From the NCBI GenBank assembly GCA_034336665.1, contig CM067570.1, forward strand, positions 25,873,002-25,937,001: DNA of 64,000 bases, given 5' to 3'. Made by a program: the position numbers and the translations under genes. The notes below the pieces were generated by a model that made no database searches, was not told the origin of the DNA, and saw nothing but the letters and a program-made list of their open reading frames with translations. Below are positions 1 to 17,765 of this stretch, in pieces (position 1 is the stretch's first letter; every line of letters starts with the position of its first letter). The stretch comes from Luscinia megarhynchos (taxonomy: Eukaryota > Chordata > Aves > Passeriformes > Turdidae).

Positions 1-4148
<4,148 letters not shown>

Positions 4149-4259
4149 CTGCAAGCATCCTGTATCCAAAGAACAGAGCAGCTATCAGAACAGCCAGTAC
4201 AGACACAGATGCCAGGGCAATAACAATGGTCTCATCTCGATGAAAAGAATGAGAAGAAT
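4149..4259 (-). CDS. BMPR2: BMPR2 exon 4: stalk end and transmembrane helix
   Basis: This 111-nt exon (same length as human) has two bases completing a codon begun in exon 3, 36 full codons and one base given to exon 5. After a short polar stretch ([10 protein letters not shown]) comes an unbroken hydrophobic segment of about 22 residues ([20 protein letters not shown]), which is the single membrane-spanning helix. It is followed by GYRMLA, the start of the cytoplasmic side. The codon split across the exon 3/4 junction is A|AT (Asn), so the joined protein reads PYNSSHSF, creating an N-x-S sequon next to the membrane. The acceptor is TTGCTTTCAG. The donor is CAG|GTAGGG, weaker than consensus at the +4 and +6 positions. 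Sequence match to BMPR2 through the helix is near complete. Confidence 0.97.
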
Positions 4260-7200
4260 CTGAAAGCAAACAAGATGAGGCTTCTTAAATTGTAAATTTG
4301 AAAGAATCAACACTATAAAACATGTGATTGTTATTACAGCAATGAGAAGAAAAATGTAGTCTGGATTGTCAAACATCCCACTGAACTCCTTTTCCTCTCA
4401 AAATCTAGGGATGGCAAAAGGGCCAACCAGTTCAAAACCAGCTGGGCTCACATTCATCAGCTTTTCCCACTCTTCCCTTGCCCTGCAGCGAGGGCACTGA
4501 CAGCAGAAAGTGACTCTTCTTTCTATCTGGCAAAGTGCAGCACAGCCATACAAGGCCCAGTTGATGCAGTCCTCATCTGTTCTGTGCCTTAATCCAGTTT
4601 CCTGGTACTAATCAGGTTTGTCACCTTTACAAGGTTCTTCTGTTGTTTTTCCCAGGACAAAAATCTCACGATTTTGCAAACTGGGCTGCAAATATGATGA
4701 AAATTGAATGTTTCACACTGAAATACCTAAAACATACATAAGTCCACTTAAGCAAATACTTCAAAATACTTTGAGGTTTTGATTTGTTTTGTGTCAGTGC
4801 TCAGTATAATTTTTGCCATAATTCTTACTTCTTAATACACAAAAAGACAGAAGTATCTTTACAGATTGAAGCAGGAAACCTGAAACAAAAATAAAACACT
4901 GAACTAAATAAAATAAAACTAGTTTTATTGAGTCTGTTGTAAAATAGCTTTTGACTTTTTGTCAAAATGAGTACCTTGCTTTTTCAGGTTTTCTTGGTTA
5001 TATTTTTTACTTTCCCAGAGAGGAAAAAGATTTAATGAAAACATTTGTTAATGCCTTGAAATGCTTCTCCATGTCAGACTCCAGTCTTGCTTCTTGCAGG
5101 CATATAAAAATCCAGCCACTTTAACACAAAAAAATATTAGTGCAGATACTCTACTGATGTCAGAATCACTGGAATGTGGCACTACAAGACCTCATTTACT
5201 TTGGCTTCAAAACCAAGTTTGGGAACTATGTTTAAACATGTCTTATATACTGCAAAAAGTACTTCTTAAAAGACTGTAATGAGACCTAACTATGCTAAAA
5301 CCATAAAATATAAAATGCACACAAGACTTAAACATTGGATAAACTTTTAGCTGAGACTGAAATACAATTTATCCTAGTCTATACTAGCTGAATAAACTGA
5401 CATATTCACTTTTCTTGAATTTAATTTAAAAGTAAATTCAACATGACTCACTACTTCAAATTCCCAGTATGGACAGACACAAGAGAACCAGATAAGAAGG
5501 AAAAGCAAATTTAAAAGACAACAACTGTCATTTTTACATAACCATAACGGTAAGGAGAAATAATGAAAAGCTGGTAAAACAGAATGCCAGAGAGAATTTC
5601 AGCTGTGACAGAAGTATGTGAAAAATCATCTACCAAAACCAACAGCAGCTCATATCTGATACTCCCTTCAAATAAAAGAAAGCTTGTGATAATCACAATA
5701 CCATCAAATATAATTTTTTTCTGTCAAAAGAAATACCATCACTAGTGGTTTTGGTAAAATAACTTTCACTATGAAAATAAGTTATTGCCATAGAACACTA
5801 ATGTGGAATATGAGCTGTGACTTCCAGAGTGAGGAGATTAAACGATACACATTACAATTGTCATCTAAATTATGAATTCTTAACATAGACATACATACAT
5901 ATTGAAACCCACAACATCATAAAGGAAACTGTTGTATCACACAAAGCTATATGAAACATGACAAGTGTAAGCAGATGAGTAACTGCTGGCAGGGAAATGG
6001 TAGTTTTGACTTTCATATTTTTATGAATGGAATTTACATTTCATTGGGTTATAATGTGTGGGTTTTGCATCGGTTCAAGACAGTGCCTAGCATGTCCTGA
6101 GGAGTGGCAGGTTTTGAGAGACTGACCCTGTGGTTATAATCCCAGCTGCATTTTCCTTGACTGCACAACTAGAGCACAGCCCTTTGCTACTTTCCCATCA
6201 CCAAAAAACCAACAACCATTTATTCCCACCACGGTTGGCCGAATGAGATCTGATGCCAGAGCTTGATTGCTCTTCTTTAGTTTCCTGTATAAACCAAGGC
6301 TTAACAACATGGCTCCTTCAGGAGGGCCCTCCTCTACCCTGGAATGGGATTTAGCTGTTCAAGGGCATCCTGAGCAGCACATTCCTCCACAGCTCTGGCT
6401 GCCTTGGCACATTCCCCTTAGAAGCCTGTGAATGGTGACATTCTGCAGGCTGAAGAGATACCAAAAAATCTCAACCTAACATTTTGCTCCCATCAGCAGC
6501 TGAGAAACACACAGAGAAAAAGCATGTTTCTCTCCCCTCCTTGATGGACCATCCTCTCTAGGGGATTTTTCTATTTAGTGGTAGCTGGGCAACCACCCCA
6601 CAGACCTCCCTGGTCTTCAAGAGGAAAGAATGTTTTAATTTTTTTTAAAGCAGAGTTGTTTCATAAGAATTTTAGATTGGCTTTTCTTAAAGTAATTTTC
6701 AATTCTTATAAATATTTAAAAATAACGCTGTCAACATTTCAACAGCCAAGCAAGTCCTACAGTGAAAGTTACTACTGTCAGGCTGATGAGCAATATTTAC
6801 AAATTTAAAAATAAATACAAATTTCTTAGTAAGGGTAAGTGAGCATCTCAATGGAGAGATAATATGCAGCTCAAAACAGCATGAGTGAGTAAAATGCTGT
6901 GTGTGACAGCACAGTCAGTCATTTCCCAGCAAGGACAACTTTACTATCTTTTGCTTGTAAATCTACACTAAAAGGAAAGCACAAAAAGCCCTCAATGACA
7001 AAAGGCTCAGACAGCTCCAATGCCTCCCTCCCCCACAAAAGTGTATTTCTATCAGCCCTCTATCTGCTTTCTCAAGCAGTAACTTTGGATGTTGTCAGAT
7101 TATCAATCTTTCTAAAACAGAACAAAAAGAATATGTCACTTATGAATCCAGTTTTAAAACCTTCCAAAACTTAACAAAACACTTATTAACTCACTAATTT

Positions 7201-10200
7201 TATTAATCCTTCTCTGGATATATTTCATCTTTAGTCTTTTACACCATACTCACCTTTAAATGCCTAGCTAAGAACCATATAGGACCTCTCAAGGCATATG
7301 CAGACGTTCACATTTGCTCTTTTATCTACTTCTAAGCAATTAATACAAGTTTTTTATATACATATACACAGGAGTCATATTTCTCTTGGTATTATTTGGA
7401 GACACATTTTAACTAATCCATGAAGAGACACATCAGTGTAGGTCAAAAAAAGCAATCACTAACCTTTAAGTAAGGCACTTTTAAAAGTAAGAATGTAAAA
7501 TGCACATGCATAGAAGTTTCTTTTCACTCTTTCTTCCATGAACTTACAGTCTGGGCCAAAAAAACATGACTCATCATGATTAGGACATTCATTATGAAAG
7601 TTATGATTTGATATTACATTTTTCTGAGCTAAGACTTGGTTGGTCTTCAGCTGTTGCAAACCCCTCCCTCAAATCCGTGGACTCTGCTTTTCAAGTTTGT
7701 GGGTACCAGACACATGCCCTTCAGCTTCAGTATTTTTTCATCATGCCATTGTACAAACTGACTTTAAACATGCCTAACAACCACTCAACAATCTCATCTG
7801 AATTTTTGGAATCATAACCAATATTTGGGTACTTAGTGACAAATACCAAATGATATAAAAACACTGTTTTCAAATCTCAGACTGGGAGTGCTGGTATCTC
7901 AGTATTATTCCCAAACCAATGTACTGCATTAAAAAAACAATACCATAAAGAGCAGAACTAGCTGCAGACTCTACAAAATCCAATGATTAAGGAGTTGGCT
8001 GGTGAGCTAAATTCTACCTACAGTTTTACACAGAAGATGTTGTCAAGAGTTTCCTCCAAATTATGCTAATGTAGCTGAAAGAAAGGCTAGTGAAGGTTCT
8101 TGTTTCACTGCTATTTTTAAATGAGGCTTTTAATTCCAGTTTTAACTTAGGCTCCTTGACCTACAGCAAAATATGCCATAGCAAAAAATTAAAACCAACA
8201 GAAATTACTCTAAGGCCCAAACAACCTTAAAAGCCAATTTCTTATCCCGACTTGAATGGGAAGGGGAGCATTGCTCACAGGTTTACTGAATACAAGTAGA
8301 AGTGCAAAGATGCCATGGGAAAGACACCAACATCTACACACTTGTCTTGAAACATTTTGCCAGTAATTCTGATAGCAGTCAGCAGTTTACTCAAGTCTAC
8401 CAACGCCATCACAAAGAAATACCACAGCAAACAGTTAAATATATATATATTTTTTTTTAGGTTTAGTAAGTAAGAAAAAAATCCAAAGCACAACTTGTTA
8501 AAACAGAAAGGACAATTTCCTTCTGGCTGGGGAGCAGCTGGTAACCAACAAGCCACCCTTCCCAGAAGTGTCCTGACCTCATCATCAATAAAGGGCTTGT
8601 TTTCAGGTTCCAAAAACCCGAGTACAACAGCTCCTGTGTAAGGAGAAGGTACACACAAATAATCGGGAATGTATTTCAGAGGAACCGTGAAGAGGAATGC
8701 TTCCAGTGCTCAGTCAGAGGTGAGTCATCTGGCTGAACCCAGCCCTGCACTTGGGACACTCCCTGCAGGCACTTCTACCACATTAAGCATTTCTCTCCCT
8801 TTTCTCAGGCATTACTGCCATAATAGTTTCCAAGCACTTATACAAGATCTTTGATGAATTAAGGTTTTTGGATTAAGCTTCCATAGTGCTGCACATGGAA
8901 GTTGTCAAACTGCTGCCTTCCTAACCTTCCCCAGGAACGACACAGAATGAAGAACATTGCCAGTGCTAATGGCATCAGGAAGAACAACGTTTTATAAGTT
9001 TGTAATATTAATTAACACAAAAGTATTATAATCTGCACCTATGCTTGAAAAAACTTTTTATTTCTCTCTAATTGAACTTTCAAATATTAAAGCCTCTTTT
9101 GTAGGCTCCCTGTTTCCATACTTCAAAATCAGCATTTAGCCTATGACCAAAGAATGCTGTGAGAAATCAGAGAAAACTGAGCCAAAGCCAGTGGCAAATG
9201 AGTTTATAAACATACAGAACTCCTTCCTGGGAGCCAGAAAGGGATGCACCATTCTTCCATCTTCCTTCCCCTTCAGCAAATACTGTGAGACCTGGAGACA
9301 GGAGGCTGCTCTGGATAAAGCACCAACTAACCCACCATGTTCAAGTATCCACATCTGTGCTCTTGAAGTCAAATATTCCAGCCTGGATGATGAACTGTGA
9401 GGAGCCCAGGTGGAGTTCTTGTATGCCCTACTTCACCATTCAACACATTGTTTCCCCAATACTATTACTGAAATGAGAGAGTATGAAGCAAATGGAATGG
9501 GAAAAGAGAAGGAAGAATAGTTTTCTCCCCAAGGTAGCTGAAAGCTGTCCAGAACTTCTCTCTGTCCCTACACCAAAGGTGCTACACCAGGTGCAGTGGC
9601 CAGAGAGCTCCCTGTGACACCAGAGAGGTCACTGTTATGATGAGACATCTTGAGACAGCTGTGAGAAAAGGCACTAAGTGTTAACCAAGTTGAAAAACTA
9701 GGAATCCCAAGGGGAAAAATTTGATTGAGTAATTAAAGGCTGTGTCCCAACACAAACACACAAAACAGTGCAAGCAATTGCATTGTTTCCTTCTTATATT
9801 TGAATATGAAACCTTAGGCTTTGGAATGTTGTTTCAATGCCATATATTTACATGGGGGTGATCATATAAAAAAGGACATTTGCACATAAATTTCCACCAG
9901 ATCTCTATATTGCTATTAAAGCTTCTCATTTCATTTTCAGAAATCTGCCTGCTCTTTATGTAAATGACTCACAGCTGTGTATCTGCCACACAGTAGTAAA
10001 TAATTCTAGAAAATACATGTGTACATTTAAGTTTAGAGAAGCATTGTATAAAAACATTTTAGACAAACATACAATTATTCTGTATAATAAAAATCAGTTT
10101 TAAAAGTAATTGCCTATGTTCCCACAGAGTTTCTAGTAGCCATGTATCAAAAGCCAAGGGATCTTAAAGCTGATGGTACCAAAATATCAGCATTGATTTA

Positions 10201-11280
10201 ATTTGCCAAATCACATATAAGTAGCAACACTAGTTTTGAACAAATAAGGAAAACACCATCCTTTAACCTTCACAGCACAACAGTAACATCTGACTCTTCA
10301 AAACAACTACAGCTGTACGGACTCTGATCAAAGTCAGTAAAATTACACAGGGATTCAAAAGATCTGCCCATACAGATCACTTTAAAAAGAAGCAGAGTCT
10401 TCACGCCATCCTACAACTATTTCTTTGATGTGATAGATTCAATATGTTCATGGCCAATCTGGTGCAGCAGTTGCTCTTCCATGAAGGAATCTCAGCGATA
10501 CCAGGGATGAGATCAGAAGGAAGAGGGAAAGCTTTTGGTTCTGTCCCCCGTGCAGTGTGAGATGGAAGCTGCAGTGGGGGGGCAATGTGGCCCTCAGCTG
10601 CAGAGAAGTGCAAATATGCTCTGCAGATCAGAAAGAGGCCTTTCAAGTGTATTTAATTCAACTTGCTTTTAAAGTCACATTTCTTTTCATAGTAGCCCTG
10701 CACAATTTTCATGACAGTGATAAGATCTTGGTCCTTTGAAAAAACAGACAATTAGCAATCTTTTCCAAGGACCCACAGACCTCAATAATGATCTGTGTAT
10801 CTGTTTTGTCTACACAAAGCTTGTATCAAACGTGTCCTTGGAATTCTCCACAACTAGTAAAATATGCATCTTTTACTGCATTCTAGCAGCATATTCTAAC
10901 CAAACTAAAACACCTCATAAGGTCTTTTTTCCTCTCCTCCTTTCTGGACAGTAATCAAATTTCTTTCTGACAAAGTGACCACTGCTTCGTTCCTGCAGCA
11001 AGTGATCCACTGTCCTGCAGCAAGAGAGTACAGTCTTCATCACATTAGAGCAAATGACAAGAAAGCTCCTGACATAAACACTATGCCAGAACAACTCCAA
11101 ACTATTTTATGTAAATTCATTCAGAGCAGTGAACAAAGCATATAATGGAAAAAATAATTAGAGAATTCTAACAAAAAAAATCTGTTACTAGCCTTTTAGA
11201 TACCAGGCACATAGGTCAGATTATCATACAATGAAAACAAGAATCCCATCTACACTAATTTAATTAAAAGCATTTAAAAC

Positions 11281-11326
11281 TATATTTTTAGTTATTTTAT
11301 TTTATTTTTATTTATTTATATTTAAG
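11281..11326. repeat. TTTA/TTTTA-rich simple repeat
   Basis: About 45 bases of irregular TTTA, TTTTA and TTTATTTA units within intron 3. An ordinary AT-rich microsatellite-like tract. Confidence 0.8.
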
Positions 11327-13499
11327 TTGGAGCTACAAGATTAGAAGACCTTTAAATTATGGTCTACAGACATTTGCAATGAACTCCAGCAGGAGCTGTT
11401 CCAAATTTTCTATTAAATCTATGTATAGCTGACAATGATGAAAGGAAAAAATAGAATTTCCTAACGACTTCTGCTAGCGACCTAAGCTTTTATAGATGAT
11501 ATTTTAAAAAAACTATTACCCAAATTCTGTTTTATGAACCCGTGTGTATAAAAGGTAAGGTTGTATCTTTCTGTAAGCATTTGATAAATTATCAATAACA
11601 TTAAGATCCATGTCCAAATTTTGTAGTAGGACTACAAAATGTTATCAACATGGCCATCTTCAATACTTAAACCAAAGTTATGGTAAGGAACCACTCTCAC
11701 ATGAAATTTTTGGAGGCACTTAAGGCACAAGGAAGTTAGCAAGATAACTTCTATGGAAGAGGACTGAGCACAGTGCACACGCAGCTGGAAAACACAATGG
11801 GAACTGTGTATTTTTTGTGAGAGATGGTGCAACATTCCTTAACAGAATAATCCTGCCAATCCATAACCCTAAGGCAGTTTTCTTTCATAACTGAAAATGG
11901 ATGTTTTCCCTGGACTTAACAGCAAGGCTCTGGTTTCTAGTCCATTGGCTTAGATGAAACAGATAATTTGCACTTGCTTCCAATCATTCCAGTGTTTGAA
12001 GAAAAGATTTAAACAGTCACCAATATGTTTCCACTTTGCACTCAGCATCATCATATTGGACTGGTTTTAACTTCTTATATAAAATTTTATATCATTATTG
12101 TCATCAAGGTCGCCTTTATGACACATCTTTTCATATTTTTCTCCGCATCAGGAGAGCTAAAATTTTAATGCACTTTTCACATAATCGCATCACTGTGTGG
12201 AACCTGGACTGTCAGAAAGCACCAGCCTCTCATGAGACTTGCAGCAACATCAAAACCTGGCACTCATGCATCACAGATCCCATCTGCCTCCTCAATGAAT
12301 GCCTCAAAACATCATACAGCTTGGGCTGTAAAATTTATTTCCCATAATGTGCTCCAGAGGAATCCTGCTATAGCTAGAGCTCAGTCAGCCATGAGGGCAG
12401 AGCTTCAGCGGGCAGATCTCTCTTTAAAAATCTGCTGCTGGAAAATGCCATTTGGATTTGAGCTTTGTCTCCAAAAGGAGGACTCCCTTGCTGTCCCTGC
12501 AGCCAGGCAGTCCCAGAGATAGAATCCCTTCCACGGAACTCCCCTCTCTGTCCTTCTCTGGAGTACTGGCTGCCACCAAGTGCCCAATCTGGAGCCAGGC
12601 TGGGGCATTCAGATTGGTCTTTTTGTTCATTTTGAATGCTGAAGGTTGCAGTGATACATGAAAACCAAAAATGGAGCATGAGTGGTAGTGCCTTTGGCAG
12701 GAGAGTGGGTTAAGAAATCCCTCACTGCTCTTTCTTTGATTACTAGATACAGAGAGGTGAATTAGCAGCTTGTCACATGTGTACAGAAGAAATTAATGAG
12801 TTCACAGAAACCCAACAAAACTTCTCTTTCTGCATTTTCTTCTGGGAGTTCAGGCATGTTCAGTATAATTTTTAATACTACTGAATAAAACCCTTTAATA
12901 ATGATGTATATATAAAATAAATAGCAATCCTGACACAAAACTAAATATAGGTTATTCTTTCTGAAGTTCCCTATATACTAATAAATATTTGATTACTAGA
13001 AAGATAAAAAGAAGTATCTTGCTTCTATAGGCAAACTGTTTTTGAGTACACCTCAACCTTACCTTCAAGCTAAATAGAAAGCTAATTTGAGCACTTAACA
13101 TACTGGGGACACCTTCTATATTGAAATAAAAGTCAGAGAAGGGTTTTTTAATAAAAAGGCTGAAAATAAACATATACATTATCCCCTTATATTCATCTTG
13201 GACCAACAGGACTTCCTGCTTATCAAACCAAATGGTAGCACCAGCTTTAACATAATGGCACACTTCCAACCTCTGCAATGCACTGATCAAAAACTACATG
13301 TGCTGCAATGGAAAAAAAATGAGTGCTTCAGAAAAAGCCTCTTTTTAAAGATATATGAAGTAATTTTAATTCCAACAGGCTCAACAGCTATATATTCTAT
13401 GTCTGTAATGTTCCCATGGTGCTATAAATTGAGCCCAAAAATTACATTAAAACAGGGAAACGCTTGTTTCTATATGGGTGAGCTAACAACCAACCCCTC

Positions 13500-13830
13500 A
13501 GATCCTTCAGAAAAGGCAGCTCTGACCCCCTGTGCTGCATTTTTCATGTCTTCAAGCGTGCTGTCTCCCAGCCAGGGAGGCTGCCCTTGCTCCCAGAGGA
13601 GCCCAGGCCCCCTGGGCAGCCATTCCCCCAGAGGGAAGGCGAGCCCAGCCCAGCAGTGGGATGTCTGGCCTGTCCCAGCACGTTCCTGCTGGGCACACCT
13701 GGAGGAGTGGCACTGCCTCTGTTCCCAGCGTGGCACAGAGATGTGGTGCTGCTCCCACGTGGGCAGGACACAGAGCACTCTGTCCTGTCAGGAGAGCTCC
13801 ACACCTCTCACTGACTTTCAGGAGCAGACT
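13500..13830. other. GC-rich, CpG-poor block in intron 3
   Basis: About 330 bp of clearly GC-rich sequence with only five CpGs and many CpA/TpG, the mark of an old methylated segment. It holds a perfect 10-bp palindrome CCCACGTGGG at 13,754-13,763 with an E-box core. It is open in several frames on both strands, the longest being 221 codons at 13198-13863 on the plus strand. The amino-acid makeup follows the base composition, half of that frame runs through ordinary AT-rich intron, and no domain is visible. It may be a decayed mobile element that I cannot name. Confidence 0.4.
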
Positions 13831-14989
13831 TATAATCTTGTCAACCTCAGCAACATGAAATGAAGAATGAACTGATTTAAAGGACGTGAACATTTCCCTA
13901 AGCATGCAATGAAATCTGAATTATAGCACAATTTTAGACAGCCAACCTGTTTCAAGTAGAAGCCCAAGATCAATACAAACAGGGTAAGAATGAGTTCTGA
14001 CAAAACCTTTGATTACACGTTTGGTTTATGTCCTAGTATTTCAGATGTAATACCCTAAATCAGCTTAATATTGTAATCCTCAAGTGTAATCCTCCAGTGT
14101 AGCAAGTATTTTAGTACCAAAACATAACTTTCCTACTCTAATTCAAGAACATATTTCTATACTTCTAGTACAGCTCTGTAAAGCGTTGTACATAGAGTGC
14201 ATGCACATTCTTGTACATAACAGCTTTTGTGACTGCAAATATGAAGGCCTACAGTACAGAGTTGTCAGTTAAACCTGTCTGATATTTTAGACACATTCAA
14301 CTAATAAAATTGTCTGGCTAATGCAAATTCAGACAATGCCTGAATTATTCCAAAAGTAACACATCTGCTCTAGCTCTTGCTATCATGGTTTAGAAGGAGA
14401 GACTAACATGAATGTACATGCCCCATTTTCCCATTAATCCTACTTACTCTCTTATTTTCCCCAATCATCTTCTCTACATGGCCATATAATTTCTAACTTC
14501 AACAAATGCAGGAGCTGACACAGGGAGAGGCCCAGAGAGGAGAAAGGCTTCAACCTCACGAGGACCCCAGCAAAATCAATAATCTCCTGTGACACACAGC
14601 TTCTGTTTCCAAGGCACCAGCTGCAGTGACCTTCTTCAAACAGAAAACTGCATCTTGTATGAAGGCAGACAAATGCGCATTAGACATGTGTAAATTCATT
14701 TTCTTTTCCTAAAGGAAAGAAAAAAAATTCTAGAATTTGAAATATAAAACAAAGAGAAACTCAGATTGTGTTTCTGGCTCTGACACAGAACAGCCTAATC
14801 TTAGGTAGGTTACTTTGCTTTATGTTAGCTAGTTATATAATGGGAAAAACAGTACCTCCCCTAACTTCAAAGGTTATTCTGATTACTTTAAAATAGCATG
14901 AAGATGAAAAAGGCAATAATGATAAATAGCAATCCTTAGTTTGCACTTATGCAAAATCCCTCTAGAGATCCAAGCAGCTGATTTGAGAT

Positions 14990-15142
14990 GAAATAGCGGC
15001 GCTGTTTGATGTCGAGCTCGCAGCAGCAGCGCCAGCGCCATCCCCGGCCGCCTCCTGGCAGGTGCTGCTGCAGCCAGCGGTGCTGAGCCCAGCCGGGAGC
15101 GGCTGCGGGAGCTGCGGGACCCGGCACGAGGGAGCGCCCATC
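14990..15142. promoter_or_regulatory. Short CpG-dense patch in intron 3
   Basis: Sixteen CpG dinucleotides fall between 14,997 and 15,135 in a G+C-rich core with AT-rich intron on both sides. CpG density this high in the middle of a vertebrate intron usually means unmethylated DNA or recent insertion. On the minus strand (sense with BMPR2) an ATG at 15041-15039 in a good context (G at -3 and +4) opens a 52-codon frame starting MALALLLRARHQ, which I do not recognise. It may be a tiny orphan CpG island (internal promoter or enhancer), an alternative first exon, or the 5' end of a retrocopy. The sequence alone does not decide. Confidence 0.4.
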
Positions 15143-17317
15143 TGAGGCAGCATCCCTGCCAAAACAAACAGACGGCTATCAAGTACAAAGGCTGCCATCA
15201 GAGCTATCAATTCGTGTTACAGCTGACTTCACTTGTATAACATGTTCTGTCTGCCCTACAGTAACAAACTTGTTTCAAACCAGGAATAAATATTTCAACA
15301 CAAATCTGAATAGGTCATGAGGAGACGTTTCATAATCCTGGGGAAATTACTTGCAAACGATGGAATCTGCATGATTGCTAGTTGAATTTCACAGACTGAA
15401 TAAAACTTACATATTGAATGATATGGCTTCTGTAACTCTTCTACTTTAAATATATTTTCCATGTAATAAAAACTTTCTTAAATCAATCCCTGAACTGGTC
15501 ACAGCCCTGAGTATTGGTTTCAGCTGTTTTAATTATGCTGTACAATTAAACTGTAAGTCTAAAACTGGTACCTTCACAAGACACTTATTTACACAGATAC
15601 TGTAGAAATTAGCATGGAAAAAGGAGCCTTAAAAAAACCTGAATATAAAGAAGTCTTCTGTCAATCTAATTTACTCAAATCCTGACCGTACCATAAAATC
15701 CTATTAAATGAAAGGCAAAAACCTCAAGTCCTATTAAGTAAGTAGAAATCTCTTTTTGCAAAACAAAAAAACCAAAATTAAACTTGAGACAGACTCCTTT
15801 TTGACAGGTGTTCCCACTTTAACATATCACAAAATATATGCAGTCACAAAAAGGTTTTCAAATGGTTCTTTTGTTTCCTAACTGGTCACCAATCAAAGCA
15901 TTTCTACACTTCACTGTAGACACACTTCAAAAACACATCCTTGTTTGGTCACTCAAAATTTAAGACACCCTCAACCCCTAATCTAGATTTAGGAATGCGC
16001 AGCTCTATAAGCTTCATCAAAGTGAAAATAAAATACATAACCAGGACAAAAATGAGGATTTATGATTACAAATCAACTTCATGCTTTCAGCCTTAACAAT
16101 GGTTTCATAATTGGGTTTTTTTTTCCTTGTTTTCCTTGCTTACTCCTTCTAACAACTCATAAGTAATCACACCAGTTATGCCTCTGAGCAGATATTGTCC
16201 TACTGTTGTTTTAGACAAGAGTTCTGGTTCCAAATCTATCCTTTAAAAAAGGAAATCCAAGTGTCCCGTGTTACACAACACACTTTCTATTTTTATTTCT
16301 AAACTACCATTTCCTGAAAAGTCTCAACACCTGGAAAGGTCTGTCAGGAGCCCAGTTCACTGCAGAACTATATGAAGTTGTCAAGTACTTGACCACATTT
16401 CTACCAAACAATCAAAACATAGCTCCATTACAGGTGGAAGCTGATGGCATTTGCAAGAACATATTTGCTTCTCAGAAAAACCTGCACCTACCTGGTAACT
16501 GTTCCATTCCACAACCATCCAGAAAGAATGGAAAAGTCTTCCAATCTCATTTCAAGGGCTCTATCATAGCACAGGCCAGCATTGTGCCAATAGCACTTTT
16601 GGGAATAAGACACAACCCATTACAATGATTACAAAGACATTAAGGCAGTGGAAGAAATTCATGCCATGCTTCTGGCAGCAGATGTGCTAGGCTACTCATC
16701 AGGTTCAGCTTAAGAACTATAAATGCCTAAAAAGTGGTAATTTCAATTCTTATACAGGTAGAAAAAGTTAGAAAAAGCTCTACATTTACCAGTTTATGTC
16801 CACCTACCAACTCACTCATAAACTCACATGTAAGTGTGCAGCATAAAATGAAGATGTCCTTGATGAACATTTAGGTGACACATGATCTCAGCTAATCAAA
16901 TACTTAGTGCTGTGTCCCCTTATGCAACAGGAAATTTCTGTTCCACAGCAACCATGGCACAGTGACCACACAGTCAGAGTCTTCTTAAATGCAGGACTGT
17001 GCTCACCTCCACTCCCTGCTCTGAGTAGTCTACTACAGATTATAATATTACACACCAGCTCAGTGTAGGATCAAGCTCAGCAGAGTTGGGAGAACCTGTT
17101 CAGACTGGTATCTTCAGTACCTTATTTCACTTGGTCTATTCTGGAATAACTAGTGAAATCAATGATTCATTGATTTTTTTATTATGAGCTTTCCCCTCAT
17201 TATCAATATTTAATTATTGTTTTCATTACAGGTATGTAACACAAAAATCTTCACCCCATAAAAAAGCTTGATGCTTTCAGTTTTAATTTAAATAATAAAA
17301 ACAAAACCACAGCGAAC

Positions 17318-17339
17318 AAAAAAAAAAAAAAGCCCCCCC
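17318..17339. repeat. Poly-A run followed by poly-C run
   Basis: Fourteen A, one G, then seven C. It lies in intron 3. The A run could be a remnant of a retroposed poly-A tail, but no element is recognisable on its 5' side. Confidence 0.75.
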
Positions 17340-17489
17340 AAACCCAGACAACTAACCTTCCTGAAAATAATATTTAACTGTAGAAAAAAGGAAGACTCAC
17401 GTTAGTGCACCTGAGCTATACACTGAAATCTCAAATTAGTTTCAAACCTTTTCCCAGATGCACTCCCTCCCACTGCTCTTACTGTCCAA

Positions 17490-17765
17490 CTATCCTGTTA
17501 GTGCCAGACAGAAGTGTCCTGTTTAACCCTCCCTGTGCCAGTCTGAGCAGTGCCAGCAGGGCCTGGGCACAGCACCCCAGAGGGGCTGGCACATGCTCGG
17601 GGATCTGCAATGCTCCTGGGCTGCAGCCTGCACTTACTTTGCCCACACAGCTCTGCCTTGCTCCACAGAGGCTGCGAATGGCTCTGCAGTGGGAATGTCC
17701 CACTCAGGGAGAGATGTCTCTGCTCACCCAAACCCAGCCTCACCTGCACGTAACAAAGGGCAGGA
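17490..17765. other. Second GC-rich, CpG-poor block in intron 3
   Basis: About 275 bp of GC-rich sequence with only three CpGs, between AT-rich flanks. A 210-codon plus-strand frame (17405-18037) and shorter minus-strand frames cross it. None has a recognisable motif, and the long frame continues through lysine-rich, low-complexity intron. Like the block at 13.5 kb it may derive from an old repeat; I see no clear alignment between the two by eye. Confidence 0.35.

Noticed and set aside
13198..13863. 221-codon plus-strand open frame, the longest in the window
   Set aside because: It crosses a GC-rich, stop-poor block and plain intron, has no domain or motif, and equally long frames overlap it on the other strand. 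Best explained by composition.
15120..15135. The string CGGCACGAGGG, which resembles a cDNA-library adapter
   Set aside because: It sits inside a continuous CpG-rich genomic patch with no join or vector sequence; chance match.
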